A stretch of 24,461 bases of DNA, taken from contig JBKHXZ010000111.1 of the NCBI GenBank assembly GCA_046565785.1, positions 1-24,461 on the forward strand. The letters run 5' to 3'. The position numbers and the translations under genes were made by a program. The stretch comes from DATHWB01 sp046565785 (GTDB taxonomy: Bacteria > Actinomycetota > Acidimicrobiia > Spongiisociales > ZC4RG35). Below are positions 5,933 to 13,859 of this stretch, piece after piece (the stretch's first letter is position 1; each line of letters starts with the position of its first letter). The notes under the pieces were generated by a model, which made no database searches, was not told the DNA's origin, and saw nothing but the letters and a program-made list of their open reading frames with translations.

Positions 5933-7357
5933 TCAGCCGGCCAGCCGCTGCAGGGCTCCACGGATCCGGGAAACCGAACGTTCCCGCCCCAAAGCGGCCA
6001 GCGACTCGAAAAGGGGCGGACTGACCGACGAACCGGTCACCGCCACCCGCACAGGCTGGAACGCCTTGCCGGCTCCGATCCCCCGCTCCTCGGCCAGACC
6101 GCGCAATGCAGCTTCGATCGTCGCCGTCTCGAAGGTGGAAAGTTCGGCGAGACGTTCGGCGGCGTCGGACAGGATCTCGGCGACACCCTCTTTGGCCATC
6201 ACCTTCTCCCATGACGCCTCGTCGTATTCGAGCACCTCCTCGAAGAGGAATGTCACCTGCGGGGCGACTTCGATCAGGAGCTTGGCCCGCTCTTGGACGA
6301 GCGGAGCGATCCCCGCGAATGTCTCCCATTCCGTCGGCGAGAGGTCACGGCCCAGCGCCTCCACCACCCACGGGCGCGCCCGCTCGACGAAGGCCTCCGC
6401 AGTCATGGCCCGGATGTATTCGCCGTTCATCCACAGCAGCTTGTCGGTGTCGAACACCGCCGGATTCTTCGACACCCGTTCCAGGCTGAATGCCGCCACC
6501 GCCTCCTCGGCGGTGAAGATCTCCCGATCATCCCCGATCGACCAGCCGAGGATGGCGAGGAAGTTGAACACCGCTTCCGGCAGGTATCCGCCTTCGCGAT
6601 ACGCGGCCAGTGAGGTGTCGCCGTGGCGCTTCGACAGTTTCTTGCCGTCCGGACCGAACAGGAGCGGCAGGTGGGCGTAGGTCGCCGGCTCGGCGCCGAG
6701 GGCCCGGGCCAAGAGGATGTGTTTGGGAGTCGACGAAAGGAGGTCTTCGCCCCTGATCACGTGGCTGATCTGATAGTCGACGTCGTCGACCGTCGAAGCC
6801 AGGTGGTAGGTGGGGACGCCGTTGGATCGCAAGATGACGAAGTCGTCCATCGAGTCCGGCTCGAAACGCATCGTTCCCCGGATCACGTCGTCGAAGGTGA
6901 TCGCCTCATCGGCGGGAACCGAGAACCGGATGACCCCGCTAGTGGCGGGAGGGTCGAGACGACGGATGTAGGTGCCGGGATGCTTGCCTTCCCGCTGGGC
7001 TCGATCCCGCAACTCGTCCAAAACTTCAGCGGGACGGTCGTCGAAGTAGGCGTGGCCCGACTCCACCAGCGCGTGTGCCACCTCCCTGTACCGGTCGAAC
7101 CGATCAGACTGCTTGTAGGTCCCGTGCGGACCCCCCACCTCGACCCCTTCGTCCCAGTCGAGGCCCAGCCAGCGGAGGCCGGCGACGATGTCGTCCAGAT
7201 GCGCCGGGTCGGAGCGTTCGACGTCGGTGTCGTCGATGCGCACGATGAACGTCCCGCCGTTGTGCCGGGCGAACAGCCAGTTGAAGAGCGCCGAGCGGAC
7301 GTTGCCGACATGGATCGAGCCGGTGTCCGACGGAGCGATACGAACCCGTACGGTCAT
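5933..7357 (-). CDS. gltX: Glutamyl-tRNA synthetase
   Basis: A 474-residue class I aminoacyl-tRNA synthetase that charges tRNA-Glu. The HIGH-type ATP motif appears as HVGN at residues 16-19 in the context TGSIHVGNVRSALFN, and the KMSKS-type loop as KLSKR at 240-244. The segment RIDDTDVERS (about 40-49) and the helical anticodon-binding C-terminus are present. Length is normal for bacterial GluRS. The motif preceding HIGH reads PSDTGS where PSPTG is usual, a small deviation. The ATG at 7355-7357 overlaps the stop of the upstream FAH-family gene as ATGA, indicating translational coupling. It is the last protein gene of the operon, with tRNA-Glu directly downstream. Confidence 0.97.
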   Translation of the reverse strand: MTVRVRIAPSDTGSIHVGNVRSALFNWLFARHNGGTFIVRIDDTDVERSDPAHLDDIVAGLRWLGLDWDEGVEVGGPHGTYKQSDRFDRYREVAHALVESGHAYFDDRPAEVLDELRDRAQREGKHPGTYIRRLDPPATSGVIRFSVPADEAITFDDVIRGTMRFEPDSMDDFVILRSNGVPTYHLASTVDDVDYQISHVIRGEDLLSSTPKHILLARALGAEPATYAHLPLLFGPDGKKLSKRHGDTSLAAYREGGYLPEAVFNFLAILGWSIGDDREIFTAEEAVAAFSLERVSKNPAVFDTDKLLWMNGEYIRAMTAEAFVERARPWVVEALGRDLSPTEWETFAGIAPLVQERAKLLIEVAPQVTFLFEEVLEYDEASWEKVMAKEGVAEILSDAAERLAELSTFETATIEAALRGLAEERGIGAGKAFQPVRVAVTGSSVSPPLFESLAALGRERSVSRIRGALQRLAG

Positions 7358-8118
7358 TGCGCCCGCACCGCCGTGTTGGCGATCACGCCGATGCCCTCCA
7401 CCTCCACTTCGACCAGGTCGCCGTGTTCGATCGGACCTACCCCGGCCGGGGTGCCGGTCATGATCACGTCACCGGGAAGGAGCGTCATCACCGCCGACAC
7501 GTATTCGAGCACCTCGGCCACCCCGAATACCATGTCGGAGGTGAACCCGGACTGACGCAGCTCGCCGTTCACCCGGCACGACACCTCCATCTTCTCCAGA
7601 GGGTCGAACTCGGTCTCGATCGCCGGACCCAGCACACAGAACGTGTCGAACCCCTTCGCCCTCGTCCACTGCCCGTCTCGGGCTTGGAGGTCACGGGCGG
7701 TCACGTCGTTGCCGGCGGTGTAGCCGAAGATGTACTGGTGGGCATCCTCGGCGCGGACGTTCTTGGCGACCTTGCCGATCACTGCCACCAGCTCGGCCTC
7801 GTGATGCACCAGGTCCGACTGGGGGGGAAGGACGATCCGGGCGTCGGGTCCGATCACCGAGGTGGCCGGCTTCATGAAGATGACCGGCTCTTCGGGCACC
7901 TCGCCGTCGAATTCGGCGGCATGGTCGACGTAGTTCTTGCCGACGCACAACACCTTGGAGGGCAGCGTCGGCGCCAGTAGCTGTACCCGTTCCCAGGGGA
8001 TCATCGTCTCAGTCGGCTCCCATACGAAGAAGGGACTGCCCTGGTACAGGGTGACCCCTTCGGATTCGGCGAGGCCGTAGGCGATGTCGTCGCCGGCGCG
8101 AAAGCGGACGATCTTCAT
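7354..8118 (-). CDS. Fumarylacetoacetate hydrolase (FAH) family protein
   Basis: A 254-residue FAH-superfamily enzyme. The core includes GKNYVDHAAEF (about residues 60-70), HHEAELVAVIGK with metal ligands Glu107 and Glu109, and YTAGNDVTARDLQ with Asp138, the usual acidic triad for Mg/Mn. The C-terminal GDVIMTGTPAGVG block is also typical. Family members hydrolyse or decarboxylate 2-oxo acids, including fumarylpyruvate, 2-hydroxyhepta-2,4-dienedioate and oxaloacetate; the substrate cannot be told from sequence. The start is ATG 8116-8118; the frame continues upstream but family homology starts at MKIVRFR. It follows the thioesterase gene by 25 bases and overlaps gltX by 4. Confidence 0.9.
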   Translation of the reverse strand: MKIVRFRAGDDIAYGLAESEGVTLYQGSPFFVWEPTETMIPWERVQLLAPTLPSKVLCVGKNYVDHAAEFDGEVPEEPVIFMKPATSVIGPDARIVLPPQSDLVHHEAELVAVIGKVAKNVRAEDAHQYIFGYTAGNDVTARDLQARDGQWTRAKGFDTFCVLGPAIETEFDPLEKMEVSCRVNGELRQSGFTSDMVFGVAEVLEYVSAVMTLLPGDVIMTGTPAGVGPIEHGDLVEVEVEGIGVIANTAVRAQ

Positions 8119-8143
8119 GCGTTGGGACCGTAGTGACGGAATC

Positions 8144-8680
8144 TCATGGGTAGTACTCGTCCTTCTTGTAGAAGGCGTCGGGATACGGGCCTTGGGCTCC
8201 TTCGATCGCCTTGGTGAAGTGCTCCGCCGACACCTCGAGGAACAGCGAGGTGACTTCGACCAACACGGTGCCGTCCGGAGCAAAGCCCACCCCTTCGCAC
8301 CACAGCTTGCGGCCTTCCGACCCGGTGAGCCACGCCTCACCGCGGATGGTGACGCCGAGCGGGATCGGCTTGCGGTAGTCGACGCTGAGATTCGCCGTCA
8401 CCGCAGGGCGCATGTGGGTCATCGGGACGAAGCCGATCAGGTCGTCGAAGAAGGCGGCGATCGCCCCTCCGTGTACCAGGCCCGGCCCACCTTCGAAGCG
8501 AGGATGGAACTGCAGGCCGGCGATCACCTTGCCGTCCTCGTACTCGGGCACGATGCCCAGGCAGATCTCGTTCTCCGCTCCGCAGCCGAAGCAGTTCGGC
8601 AGGTGCGTACGCGGGATCCGGTCTATGAGTTCCGGATGGGTGAACGGGATGACCTGCCCGGTGATGGAACGGAACGTCAC
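8144..8680 (-). CDS. Hotdog-fold thioesterase (PaaI/4HBT type)
   Basis: A 178-residue protein with a PaaI-like hotdog domain. The core GGPGLVHGGAIAAFFDDLIG lies at about residues 64-83, with the HGG turn and acidic residue expected of acyl-CoA thioesterases. A CFGCG segment near residues 30-34 is common in this subgroup. The central helix and the strand VTANLSVDYRKPIPLG follow in the usual order. It probably hydrolyses an acyl- or aryl-CoA ester, which one is unknown. The start ATG 8678-8680 overlaps the stop of the upstream hypothetical gene as ATGA. Confidence 0.88.
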   Translation of the reverse strand: MTFRSITGQVIPFTHPELIDRIPRTHLPNCFGCGAENEICLGIVPEYEDGKVIAGLQFHPRFEGGPGLVHGGAIAAFFDDLIGFVPMTHMRPAVTANLSVDYRKPIPLGVTIRGEAWLTGSEGRKLWCEGVGFAPDGTVLVEVTSLFLEVSAEHFTKAIEGAQGPYPDAFYKKDEYYP

Positions 8681-9159
8681 TCTGATCGGGACACTCGGAG
8701 TCGGACCTCGGCAGGCTTGTGCCGCAGGAGATCGAGTCCGACCTCGGCCAACGCGGTGCGGCCGGGCGGCTTGTCATGTGCCAGCGCATCCACCCACCGT
8801 TCCCGCCGCTCGACCAGCGCCTCCGGAAGAGCGTCACCGACACCACACAAGATCAGCGCCACGTCGAGGTCTTCCCGGGTCGGTGCCCGGCCAAAGGAGG
8901 CCGCCCGGGCACCCATCAGCGCGGCGAGCACGGTCCGCAGTCCATCCGAAAGGTTCGGAATCTGGGCGGCGTCGATGATGCGGAACGCCCAACCGGTGTC
9001 CGGCCCGGGATTGCCGTAACCCTCGCCACGGGGAACCTGGTCGGGTGCCGTGATCACCCCGGGACGCATCGACGGACGCCACCGACGCGCTGCATCAGGA
9101 GTCGGCACCGCTCGGGGCCGGTCCTCCGGGTCGAGTTCGATGTTGGGCTGTTGCGCCAT
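8677..9159 (-). CDS. Conserved hypothetical protein in the pgpA-gltX operon
   Basis: A 160-residue soluble protein. The order is a polar N-terminus, a segment VPRGEGYGNPGPDTGWAFRI (about residues 42-61), then helices with LMGARAASFGRAPTREDLDVALILCGVGD (about 81-109) and a basic C-terminus. I have an impression that similar hypothetical proteins occur in related actinobacteria, but I know no function and see no catalytic motif. The start is ATG 9157-9159. A CATCAT sequence 7 bases upstream resembles the -10 boxes seen elsewhere in the window but lacks the leading T. It overlaps the thioesterase start by 4 bases and follows pgpA by 37 bases. Confidence 0.75.
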   Translation of the reverse strand: MAQQPNIELDPEDRPRAVPTPDAARRWRPSMRPGVITAPDQVPRGEGYGNPGPDTGWAFRIIDAAQIPNLSDGLRTVLAALMGARAASFGRAPTREDLDVALILCGVGDALPEALVERRERWVDALAHDKPPGRTALAEVGLDLLRHKPAEVRLRVSRSE

Positions 9160-9196
9160 TCAGCCGATGATGCCCTGCCCGCCTGCCGCCGCCAAG

Positions 9197-9652
9197 TCAG
9201 AACAGTGCTGCAAACCCCCAGCCGGCCGCCAAGCCGTACAGGCCGGCAACCAGGTCGTCGGCGGTCACCCCCGCCGGGCCAGGCAACGCCTCTGCACGGG
9301 CGACCCCCGGAAACGCGTTCTTGAAGATGTCGGCAGCCCGGAACACCAACCAACCGACCACCGCCGCCCACCCACCGAGCCCGATCGTCGCCAGCAGGGT
9401 CCCCGCCGCCTCGTCGACCACCACCCAACCTGGATCACCGTCGTCGTCGGTGACAAACGGGCGGACCGACCAAAGCGAAAGACCGGTCACGACGACGAGA
9501 CCGGCAAGTTGCGCCAGCAGCCCCCAGCGGTACAGCAGCAGACTCATGCCCAACGCCAAGGTGCCGCCTAGCGTGCCGGATCCGGCGTGGGAGCCACGCA
9601 GTCGATGCAAGATCAATCCGGTACCGAACCACGATGCGACCAGACGATGCAT
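9197..9652 (-). CDS. pgpA: Phosphatidylglycerophosphatase A family protein
   Basis: A 151-residue integral membrane protein of the PgpA family, which dephosphorylates phosphatidylglycerol phosphate to phosphatidylglycerol at the cytoplasmic membrane. The family landmarks are ASWFGTG near the N-terminus, VVVDEAAG at about 77-84, FRAADIFK at about 104-111 and ADDLVAG at about 131-137. The acidic DE...DD pattern is the known metal site. Three to four hydrophobic segments fit. The start is ATG 9650-9652 with a TACTGT box 6 bases upstream. It heads the minus-strand run leading to gltX and tRNA-Glu, and is divergent from the S9 peptidase gene. Confidence 0.88.
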   Translation of the reverse strand: MHRLVASWFGTGLILHRLRGSHAGSGTLGGTLALGMSLLLYRWGLLAQLAGLVVVTGLSLWSVRPFVTDDDGDPGWVVVDEAAGTLLATIGLGGWAAVVGWLVFRAADIFKNAFPGVARAEALPGPAGVTADDLVAGLYGLAAGWGFAALF

Positions 9653-9658
9653 CAGGCG

Positions 9659-9664
9659 ACAGTA
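9659..9664 (-). promoter_or_regulatory. Candidate -10 box of pgpA and its operon
   Basis: Minus-strand TACTGT, 6 bases before the ATG at 9652, with no Shine-Dalgarno. It is the likely promoter of the five-gene run and possibly tRNA-Glu. Confidence 0.5.
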
Positions 9665-9671
9665 CCGGGGC

Positions 9672-9677
9672 TACATT
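9672..9677 (+). promoter_or_regulatory. Candidate -10 box of the S9 peptidase gene
   Basis: Plus-strand TACATT lies 29 bases before the ATG. A GGAGGA Shine-Dalgarno at 9693-9698 lies 8 bases before the start, so this gene has a normal leader, unlike its divergent neighbour pgpA. Confidence 0.45.
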
Positions 9678-9706
9678 GCCCGACGGGCAGACGGAGGAGA
9701 TTGTCG

Positions 9707-11584
9707 ATGAAGCCGGACGAAATCGGGCGCGCCCGCGTCCCGTCGGATTGCCAGATCAACCACGATGGACGGATCGTCTTCGTCCTGACCCGGATGAACG
9801 TCGAGGAGGATCGGTACGACCGTGACCTGTGGATCCACGACGACAAGGGTCTGCGCCGGTTCACGACCGGCGGGTCTGACACCCACCCCCGCTGGTCCCC
9901 CGACGGCACGCACATCGCGTTTCTCCGCAAGGTGGACAAGGCCAACCAACTGGCGTTGATCCCCGCCTCCGGCGGCGAAGCACGCATCCTCACCGACCTG
10001 GCACTCGGCGTCGAAGGGTTCGAATGGTCGCCAGACGGGAAGACCATCGCCGCCGTCGGGGTGACCTGGACCGACGAGTGGGACGGGCTGTCCGACGACG
10101 AACGCGCCAGCAAGCCACGACGCGTGACCTTCGTCCCCTATCGCTTCGACAACATGGGCTGGGTGCACGACCGCCGGCGTCACATCTGGCTGGTGCCGGT
10201 GGACGAAGGTGAACCACGTTGTCTGACACCGGGGGACTACGACGAACGCTCACCGGCGTGGTCGCCGGACGGGAAGACGATCGCTGCGGTCACCGACCGT
10301 TCCGAGGGACGAGGGCTGGAACGAGGGGGAGATGTCGTCGAGATCGACGTCGAGTCAGGTGACATTCGGCTGGCGGTCCCACGAGGGAACTGGATGCTTC
10401 CCGCCTACGCCCCCGACGGTCGACTGCACATCATGGGAGATCCGTCGGTCGAGTGGCCGGGGATCTTCACGGTGTGGCGGCGGGAGTCAGACGGCAACCT
10501 CACACCACTCACTCAGCAACTCGACCGGTCGTCGACCTCGCTTGCTGCCGGTCCTCCGAAGATGCAGTTCGTGGGGGACGACCTGGTCACCGGCTTGGAG
10601 GACTCGGGCATGTACGGAGTCATCCGAGTGGAGCCTGACGGCACCGTCCATCATCTGGTGACCGGCCAGCGGGCCGTCACCTCCTTCGATGCCGTTTCCG
10701 CCGGCACGATGGCGCTCACCATCTCGGAGATGACCGAGCCGGGAGCGGTCGTGAAGTGGACCGACGGCGAAGAGGCGGTACTGACGCACTTCAACGACGA
10801 CCTGGAGTTCATCACCGGCCATCACTTCCGGGTGCCGTCCGGCGGAATAGAGGTCGACGCCTGGGTGTTCCTCCCGGAGGGTGAGTCGGTTCCCGGCCTG
10901 CTGAACGTCCATGGCGGGCCGGCGAGTCAGTACGGGTTCGGGTTCTTCGACGAGTTCCAGGTGTATGCCGCAGCCGGATACGCGGTCATCGCCTGCAACC
11001 CGCGCGGCTCGTCCGGCCGCGGGCTCGACTACGTCTCAGCGGTGGTCGGCGACGGATGGGGACCCGTCGACCGGGCCGACATCGGAGCGGTGGTCGAGGC
11101 TGCGCTGGAACGGTTCCCGCAGATCGACTCCCAACGCCTCGGCGTGATGGGCGGGTCGTATGGGGGGTTCATGACCGGATGGCTCACCGCCCACGAGGAC
11201 CGCTGGAAATCAGCCGTGGTCGAACGTGCGCTGCTCAGTTTCACGAGTTTCGGGGGCACCTCGGACATCGGTGCCACCTTCGCCCGCTCCTACCTGAAGG
11301 CGGACTATCCGGACGGGTGGGATCGATGGTGGGAGAAGAGCCCCCTCGCTTACGTCGACAAGGTGTCGACGCCGACGTTGATACTCCATTCGGAGAACGA
11401 CCATCGGTGCCCGATCGAACAGGCCGAACAGTGGTTCATGGCACTCTTGCGTAACGGCGTCCCCGCCGAGTTGCTGCGCTTCCCCGGCGAATCCCACGAA
11501 CTCTCCCGATCCGGCGGCGTGAAACATCGAGTGGAACGATTCGCGGCCATCCTCGACTGGCACAACCGCCACCTTCTGCGCTGA
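9707..11584 (+). CDS. S9-family serine peptidase (acylaminoacyl-peptidase/prolyl oligopeptidase type)
   Basis: A 625-residue two-domain peptidase. Residues 1 to about 370 contain WD40/TolB-like propeller repeats (WSPDGTHIAF, WSPDGKTIAAV twice, APDGRLHIMG). The C-terminal alpha/beta hydrolase has the nucleophile elbow GGSYGGF with Ser484, Asp565 in SENDHRCP and His597 in GESHE, giving a complete catalytic triad. HGGPASQYGFGF provides the oxyanion segment. Such enzymes cleave short peptides or N-acylated residues. No signal peptide is seen, so it is probably cytoplasmic. The start is ATG 9707, because GGAGGA lies 8 bases upstream; the open frame extends further but that part overlaps pgpA antisense. 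It converges with serA. Confidence 0.93.
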   Translation: MKPDEIGRARVPSDCQINHDGRIVFVLTRMNVEEDRYDRDLWIHDDKGLRRFTTGGSDTHPRWSPDGTHIAFLRKVDKANQLALIPASGGEARILTDLALGVEGFEWSPDGKTIAAVGVTWTDEWDGLSDDERASKPRRVTFVPYRFDNMGWVHDRRRHIWLVPVDEGEPRCLTPGDYDERSPAWSPDGKTIAAVTDRSEGRGLERGGDVVEIDVESGDIRLAVPRGNWMLPAYAPDGRLHIMGDPSVEWPGIFTVWRRESDGNLTPLTQQLDRSSTSLAAGPPKMQFVGDDLVTGLEDSGMYGVIRVEPDGTVHHLVTGQRAVTSFDAVSAGTMALTISEMTEPGAVVKWTDGEEAVLTHFNDDLEFITGHHFRVPSGGIEVDAWVFLPEGESVPGLLNVHGGPASQYGFGFFDEFQVYAAAGYAVIACNPRGSSGRGLDYVSAVVGDGWGPVDRADIGAVVEAALERFPQIDSQRLGVMGGSYGGFMTGWLTAHEDRWKSAVVERALLSFTSFGGTSDIGATFARSYLKADYPDGWDRWWEKSPLAYVDKVSTPTLILHSENDHRCPIEQAEQWFMALLRNGVPAELLRFPGESHELSRSGGVKHRVERFAAILDWHNRHLLR

Positions 11585-11630
11585 GTCTCTCCTCCAGGGG
11601 ACAGATCCGCACAGGGGGGCCGTCCGTGAT

Positions 11631-11681
11631 CGAGGTGGACCAACGAGTTCGCTTCGCTCACAGCCCCCCTCGAAGGTCCAC
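11631..11681. terminator. Inverted repeat between the convergent peptidase gene and serA
   Basis: CGAGGTGGACC (11631-11641) and GGTCCACTTCG (11671-11681 region, starting 11675) pair at 10 of 11 positions, the right arm ending at 11685. The loop is about 33 bases and contains a TTCGCTTCGCT stretch. It lies in the 130-base gap between two convergent genes, so it could serve as a terminator for either. There is no T-run. Confidence 0.4.
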
Positions 11682-11697
11682 TTCGTGTCCCTTCGGT

Positions 11698-11713
11698 TCC
11701 CCCAGAGGGGGGA
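11698..11713. terminator. GC hairpin at the serA 3' end
   Basis: TCCCCC, three loop bases (AGA) and GGGGGGA form a short, very GC-rich hairpin that ends 1-2 bases from the serA stop codon. It is placed as a bidirectional terminator for the convergent peptidase and serA genes, though there is no poly-U tract. Confidence 0.5.
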
Positions 11714-11714
11714 C

Positions 11715-13295
11715 TTAGTGGAGTTCTAGGTAGGTGGCCTCTTGGATGCCGGGGAGGGAGCGGATCGCTTCCACCTGGATTTCCGACAGGGGGTGATCGA
11801 TGTTGAGGCCCATGAGCGACGCCTCCCCTGTCACCTTGGACTGGCCGACGACCATGTTGGCGATGTTCACGTTCTGTTCCCCCAGGTAGGTGGCCATCCG
11901 GCCGATCACACCTGGAACGTCCTCGTTGCGGACGATCAGCATGCGTTCGGAGAAGGGGAGTTCGACGTCGTTGCCCATGATCTCCACCATCATCGGACCC
12001 TTACGTCCCAGGCTCCCGGAGACCGATACCACCCGACCTCCAACCTCGCCCGACAGTTTCACCTCGGAGACGTACTCCACAGCCTGCTCGGTCGATTCGA
12101 GATCGACCGAGATCCCCCGTTCGTCGGCCAGCGTCGGGGCGTTCACGTAGGACACGGGCTCAGTGGAGACCGCCTCCATCAGCCCTTTGAGGACGGCCAG
12201 CTTGATCGGGCGCAACCCGTACTGGGCGATGCGGCCTTCGGCCCGGACCACGATCTGATCCCCCAGCCCCCGCGCCAGCCCTACAAAGGCCCGGCCGAGT
12301 TGTTCGGCCACCGGCAGATACCGTTTCACCTCGTCGGCAACGTCTCGGCCGAGGTCGACGTTGACTGCGCTGAGGACCAGTTCACCACGCAGCGCAGAGG
12401 CCACTGCCGCCGCCACGTCCGTCCCGGCCTTGTCCTGTGCTTCGGTGGTGGAGGCACCCAGGTGCGGCGTCACGACCACCTGGGGGAGAAAGAAGAGCGG
12501 CGAATCGGTGACCGGCTCGGTCTCGAACACGTCCAATCCCGCACCTCCGACCCGGCCGTCTTCGATCGCCGCCGCCAAATCAGCCTCGTTGACGATGCCG
12601 CCCCGACTGGTGTTGACGATCCGCACTCCCGGCTTGACCTTCAGGAGGTTCTCACCGCCGATCAGGTTCTCGGTCTCCTTCGTCTTGGGAAGGTGGATCG
12701 AGATGAAGTCGACCTGTGGCAACAGCTCGTCGAGATCCACCAGTTCGACCCCAAGCTGGCGGGCACGGTCCGGCCCGACGAACGGGTCGTAGGCAAGCAC
12801 CCGCATCCCGAAGGCGAGGCAACGTTGGGCAACCAGGGTTCCGATCTTGCCGAGCCCGATGATCCCGATCGTCTTGCCGTGCAGTTCGACCCCCTGGAAG
12901 CTCTTCCGGTCCCAGGTCCCTGCTGTCAGCGTCGAATGGGCACGAGGAACGTTGCGGGCTTGGGACAGGAGCAGCGCCATCGCGTGTTCGGCCGCCGAGA
13001 TCGTATTGGCGTGGGGAGCGTTGACGACGAGCACCCCACGCTCGGTGGCGGCCGCCAGATCGATGTTGTCCACGCCGATGCCCGCCCGGCCGATCACCTT
13101 CAGCTTGGATCCGGCTTCGATCAACGCCCGGTCGACGCTGGTGGCGGACCGGACGATCAGGGCATCGGCGTCCCGCACACGGTCGGCCAGCTCGTCGGGG
13201 TCGAGACCGATGGCGACGTCGACGTCGAACTCCTCGCGCAGGGCAGCGATCCCGGCGTCGGCGATCGCCTCGGCGACCACGACTTTGGCTGTCAT
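11715..13295 (-). CDS. serA: D-3-phosphoglycerate dehydrogenase
   Basis: A 526-residue long-form SerA, which oxidises 3-phosphoglycerate to 3-phosphohydroxypyruvate as the first step of serine synthesis. The NAD-binding motif GLGKIG is at 147-152. The catalytic residues are Arg231 (NTSRGG), Glu260 (DVFETEP) and His278 (PHLGAST). After about residue 310 come the intervening domain and a C-terminal ACT domain (from about 455, MLIVRNEDVPGVIG), the serine-sensing part found in the actinobacterial enzyme. The start is ATG 13293-13295, with AGGAG 6 bases upstream; the longer frame to 13379 would include that site. It is divergent from the universal stress gene and converges with the peptidase gene. 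Confidence 0.96.
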   Translation of the reverse strand: MTAKVVVAEAIADAGIAALREEFDVDVAIGLDPDELADRVRDADALIVRSATSVDRALIEAGSKLKVIGRAGIGVDNIDLAAATERGVLVVNAPHANTISAAEHAMALLLSQARNVPRAHSTLTAGTWDRKSFQGVELHGKTIGIIGLGKIGTLVAQRCLAFGMRVLAYDPFVGPDRARQLGVELVDLDELLPQVDFISIHLPKTKETENLIGGENLLKVKPGVRIVNTSRGGIVNEADLAAAIEDGRVGGAGLDVFETEPVTDSPLFFLPQVVVTPHLGASTTEAQDKAGTDVAAAVASALRGELVLSAVNVDLGRDVADEVKRYLPVAEQLGRAFVGLARGLGDQIVVRAEGRIAQYGLRPIKLAVLKGLMEAVSTEPVSYVNAPTLADERGISVDLESTEQAVEYVSEVKLSGEVGGRVVSVSGSLGRKGPMMVEIMGNDVELPFSERMLIVRNEDVPGVIGRMATYLGEQNVNIANMVVGQSKVTGEASLMGLNIDHPLSEIQVEAIRSLPGIQEATYLELH

Positions 13296-13387
13296 CTGAG
13301 TCTCCTGATCCGAAAGCATCATTGTGGTGCCCGCCCTTCCCCGCCTCCAAGACGAGCCCGCTCGGCACAGTGGGTGCACGACTGCAA

Positions 13388-13393
13388 TAGGCT
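13388..13393 (+). promoter_or_regulatory. Candidate -10 box of the universal stress gene
   Basis: Plus-strand TAGGCT, followed 14 bases later by a GGGAGG Shine-Dalgarno (13408-13413). It gives a short leader before the start near 13418-13427. Confidence 0.45.
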
Positions 13394-13417
13394 GACATCA
13401 GCCAACGGGAGGACCCT

Positions 13418-13858
13418 TTGACTTGGATGCCAGATCACGTCGTCGTCGCCGTCGACGGGTCGGAAGCCTCGAATCACGCTGCCCGGGTGGGGGTGACCCT
13501 CGCCGAGCACCGGGGCGGCAAAGTGACGTTGGTGACCGTCGTCCGCCCGCCTGAAGGCTGGTGGGGGGTGGGCGGGGCTCCTCCCTCCCCCGAAGCGATG
13601 GCCGTTGCAGTCACCCGAGCGCGCACCGAGGTGCTCGATCCGTTGGCCGAGGAGTTCGCCGAGGCGGACTGCACGGTGGAGTTGGTCGAGGAAATCGGTG
13701 ATCCGGCGAGTGTGATCCTCCGCCTGGCCGACAGTCTGGAAGCTGACGTCCTGGTCGCCGGCCGTCGCGGATCGTCACTGGTCGAGCGTCTGATGCTCGG
13801 TTCGGTCGCCGACCGCCTGGCCCACGAGGCGCCCTGCCCGGTGCTGATCGTCCCCTGA
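13418..13858 (+). CDS. Universal stress protein (UspA family)
   Basis: A 146-residue single Usp domain. The N-terminal VVVAVDGSEAS and the C-terminal ATP-binding signature GRRGSS (about 115-120) followed by LMLGSVADRL and CPVLIVP are intact, so an ATP-binding Usp is expected. Usp proteins respond to starvation, hypoxia or other stress; the specific role is unknown. The start is uncertain: TTG 13418 is 4-5 bases after the GGGAGG Shine-Dalgarno, and ATG 13427 is 13-14 bases after it. The first is given here because the spacing suits it better. The stop is one base from the stop of the convergent LLM oxidoreductase gene. Confidence 0.93.
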   Translation: MTWMPDHVVVAVDGSEASNHAARVGVTLAEHRGGKVTLVTVVRPPEGWWGVGGAPPSPEAMAVAVTRARTEVLDPLAEEFAEADCTVELVEEIGDPASVILRLADSLEADVLVAGRRGSSLVERLMLGSVADRLAHEAPCPVLIVP

Positions 13859-13859
13859 T

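Noticed and set aside
11742..13421. 559-codon plus-strand open frame opposite serA
   Set aside because: It mirrors serA codons, is rich in His, Asp and Arg, and matches no known family; serA is certain on the other strand.
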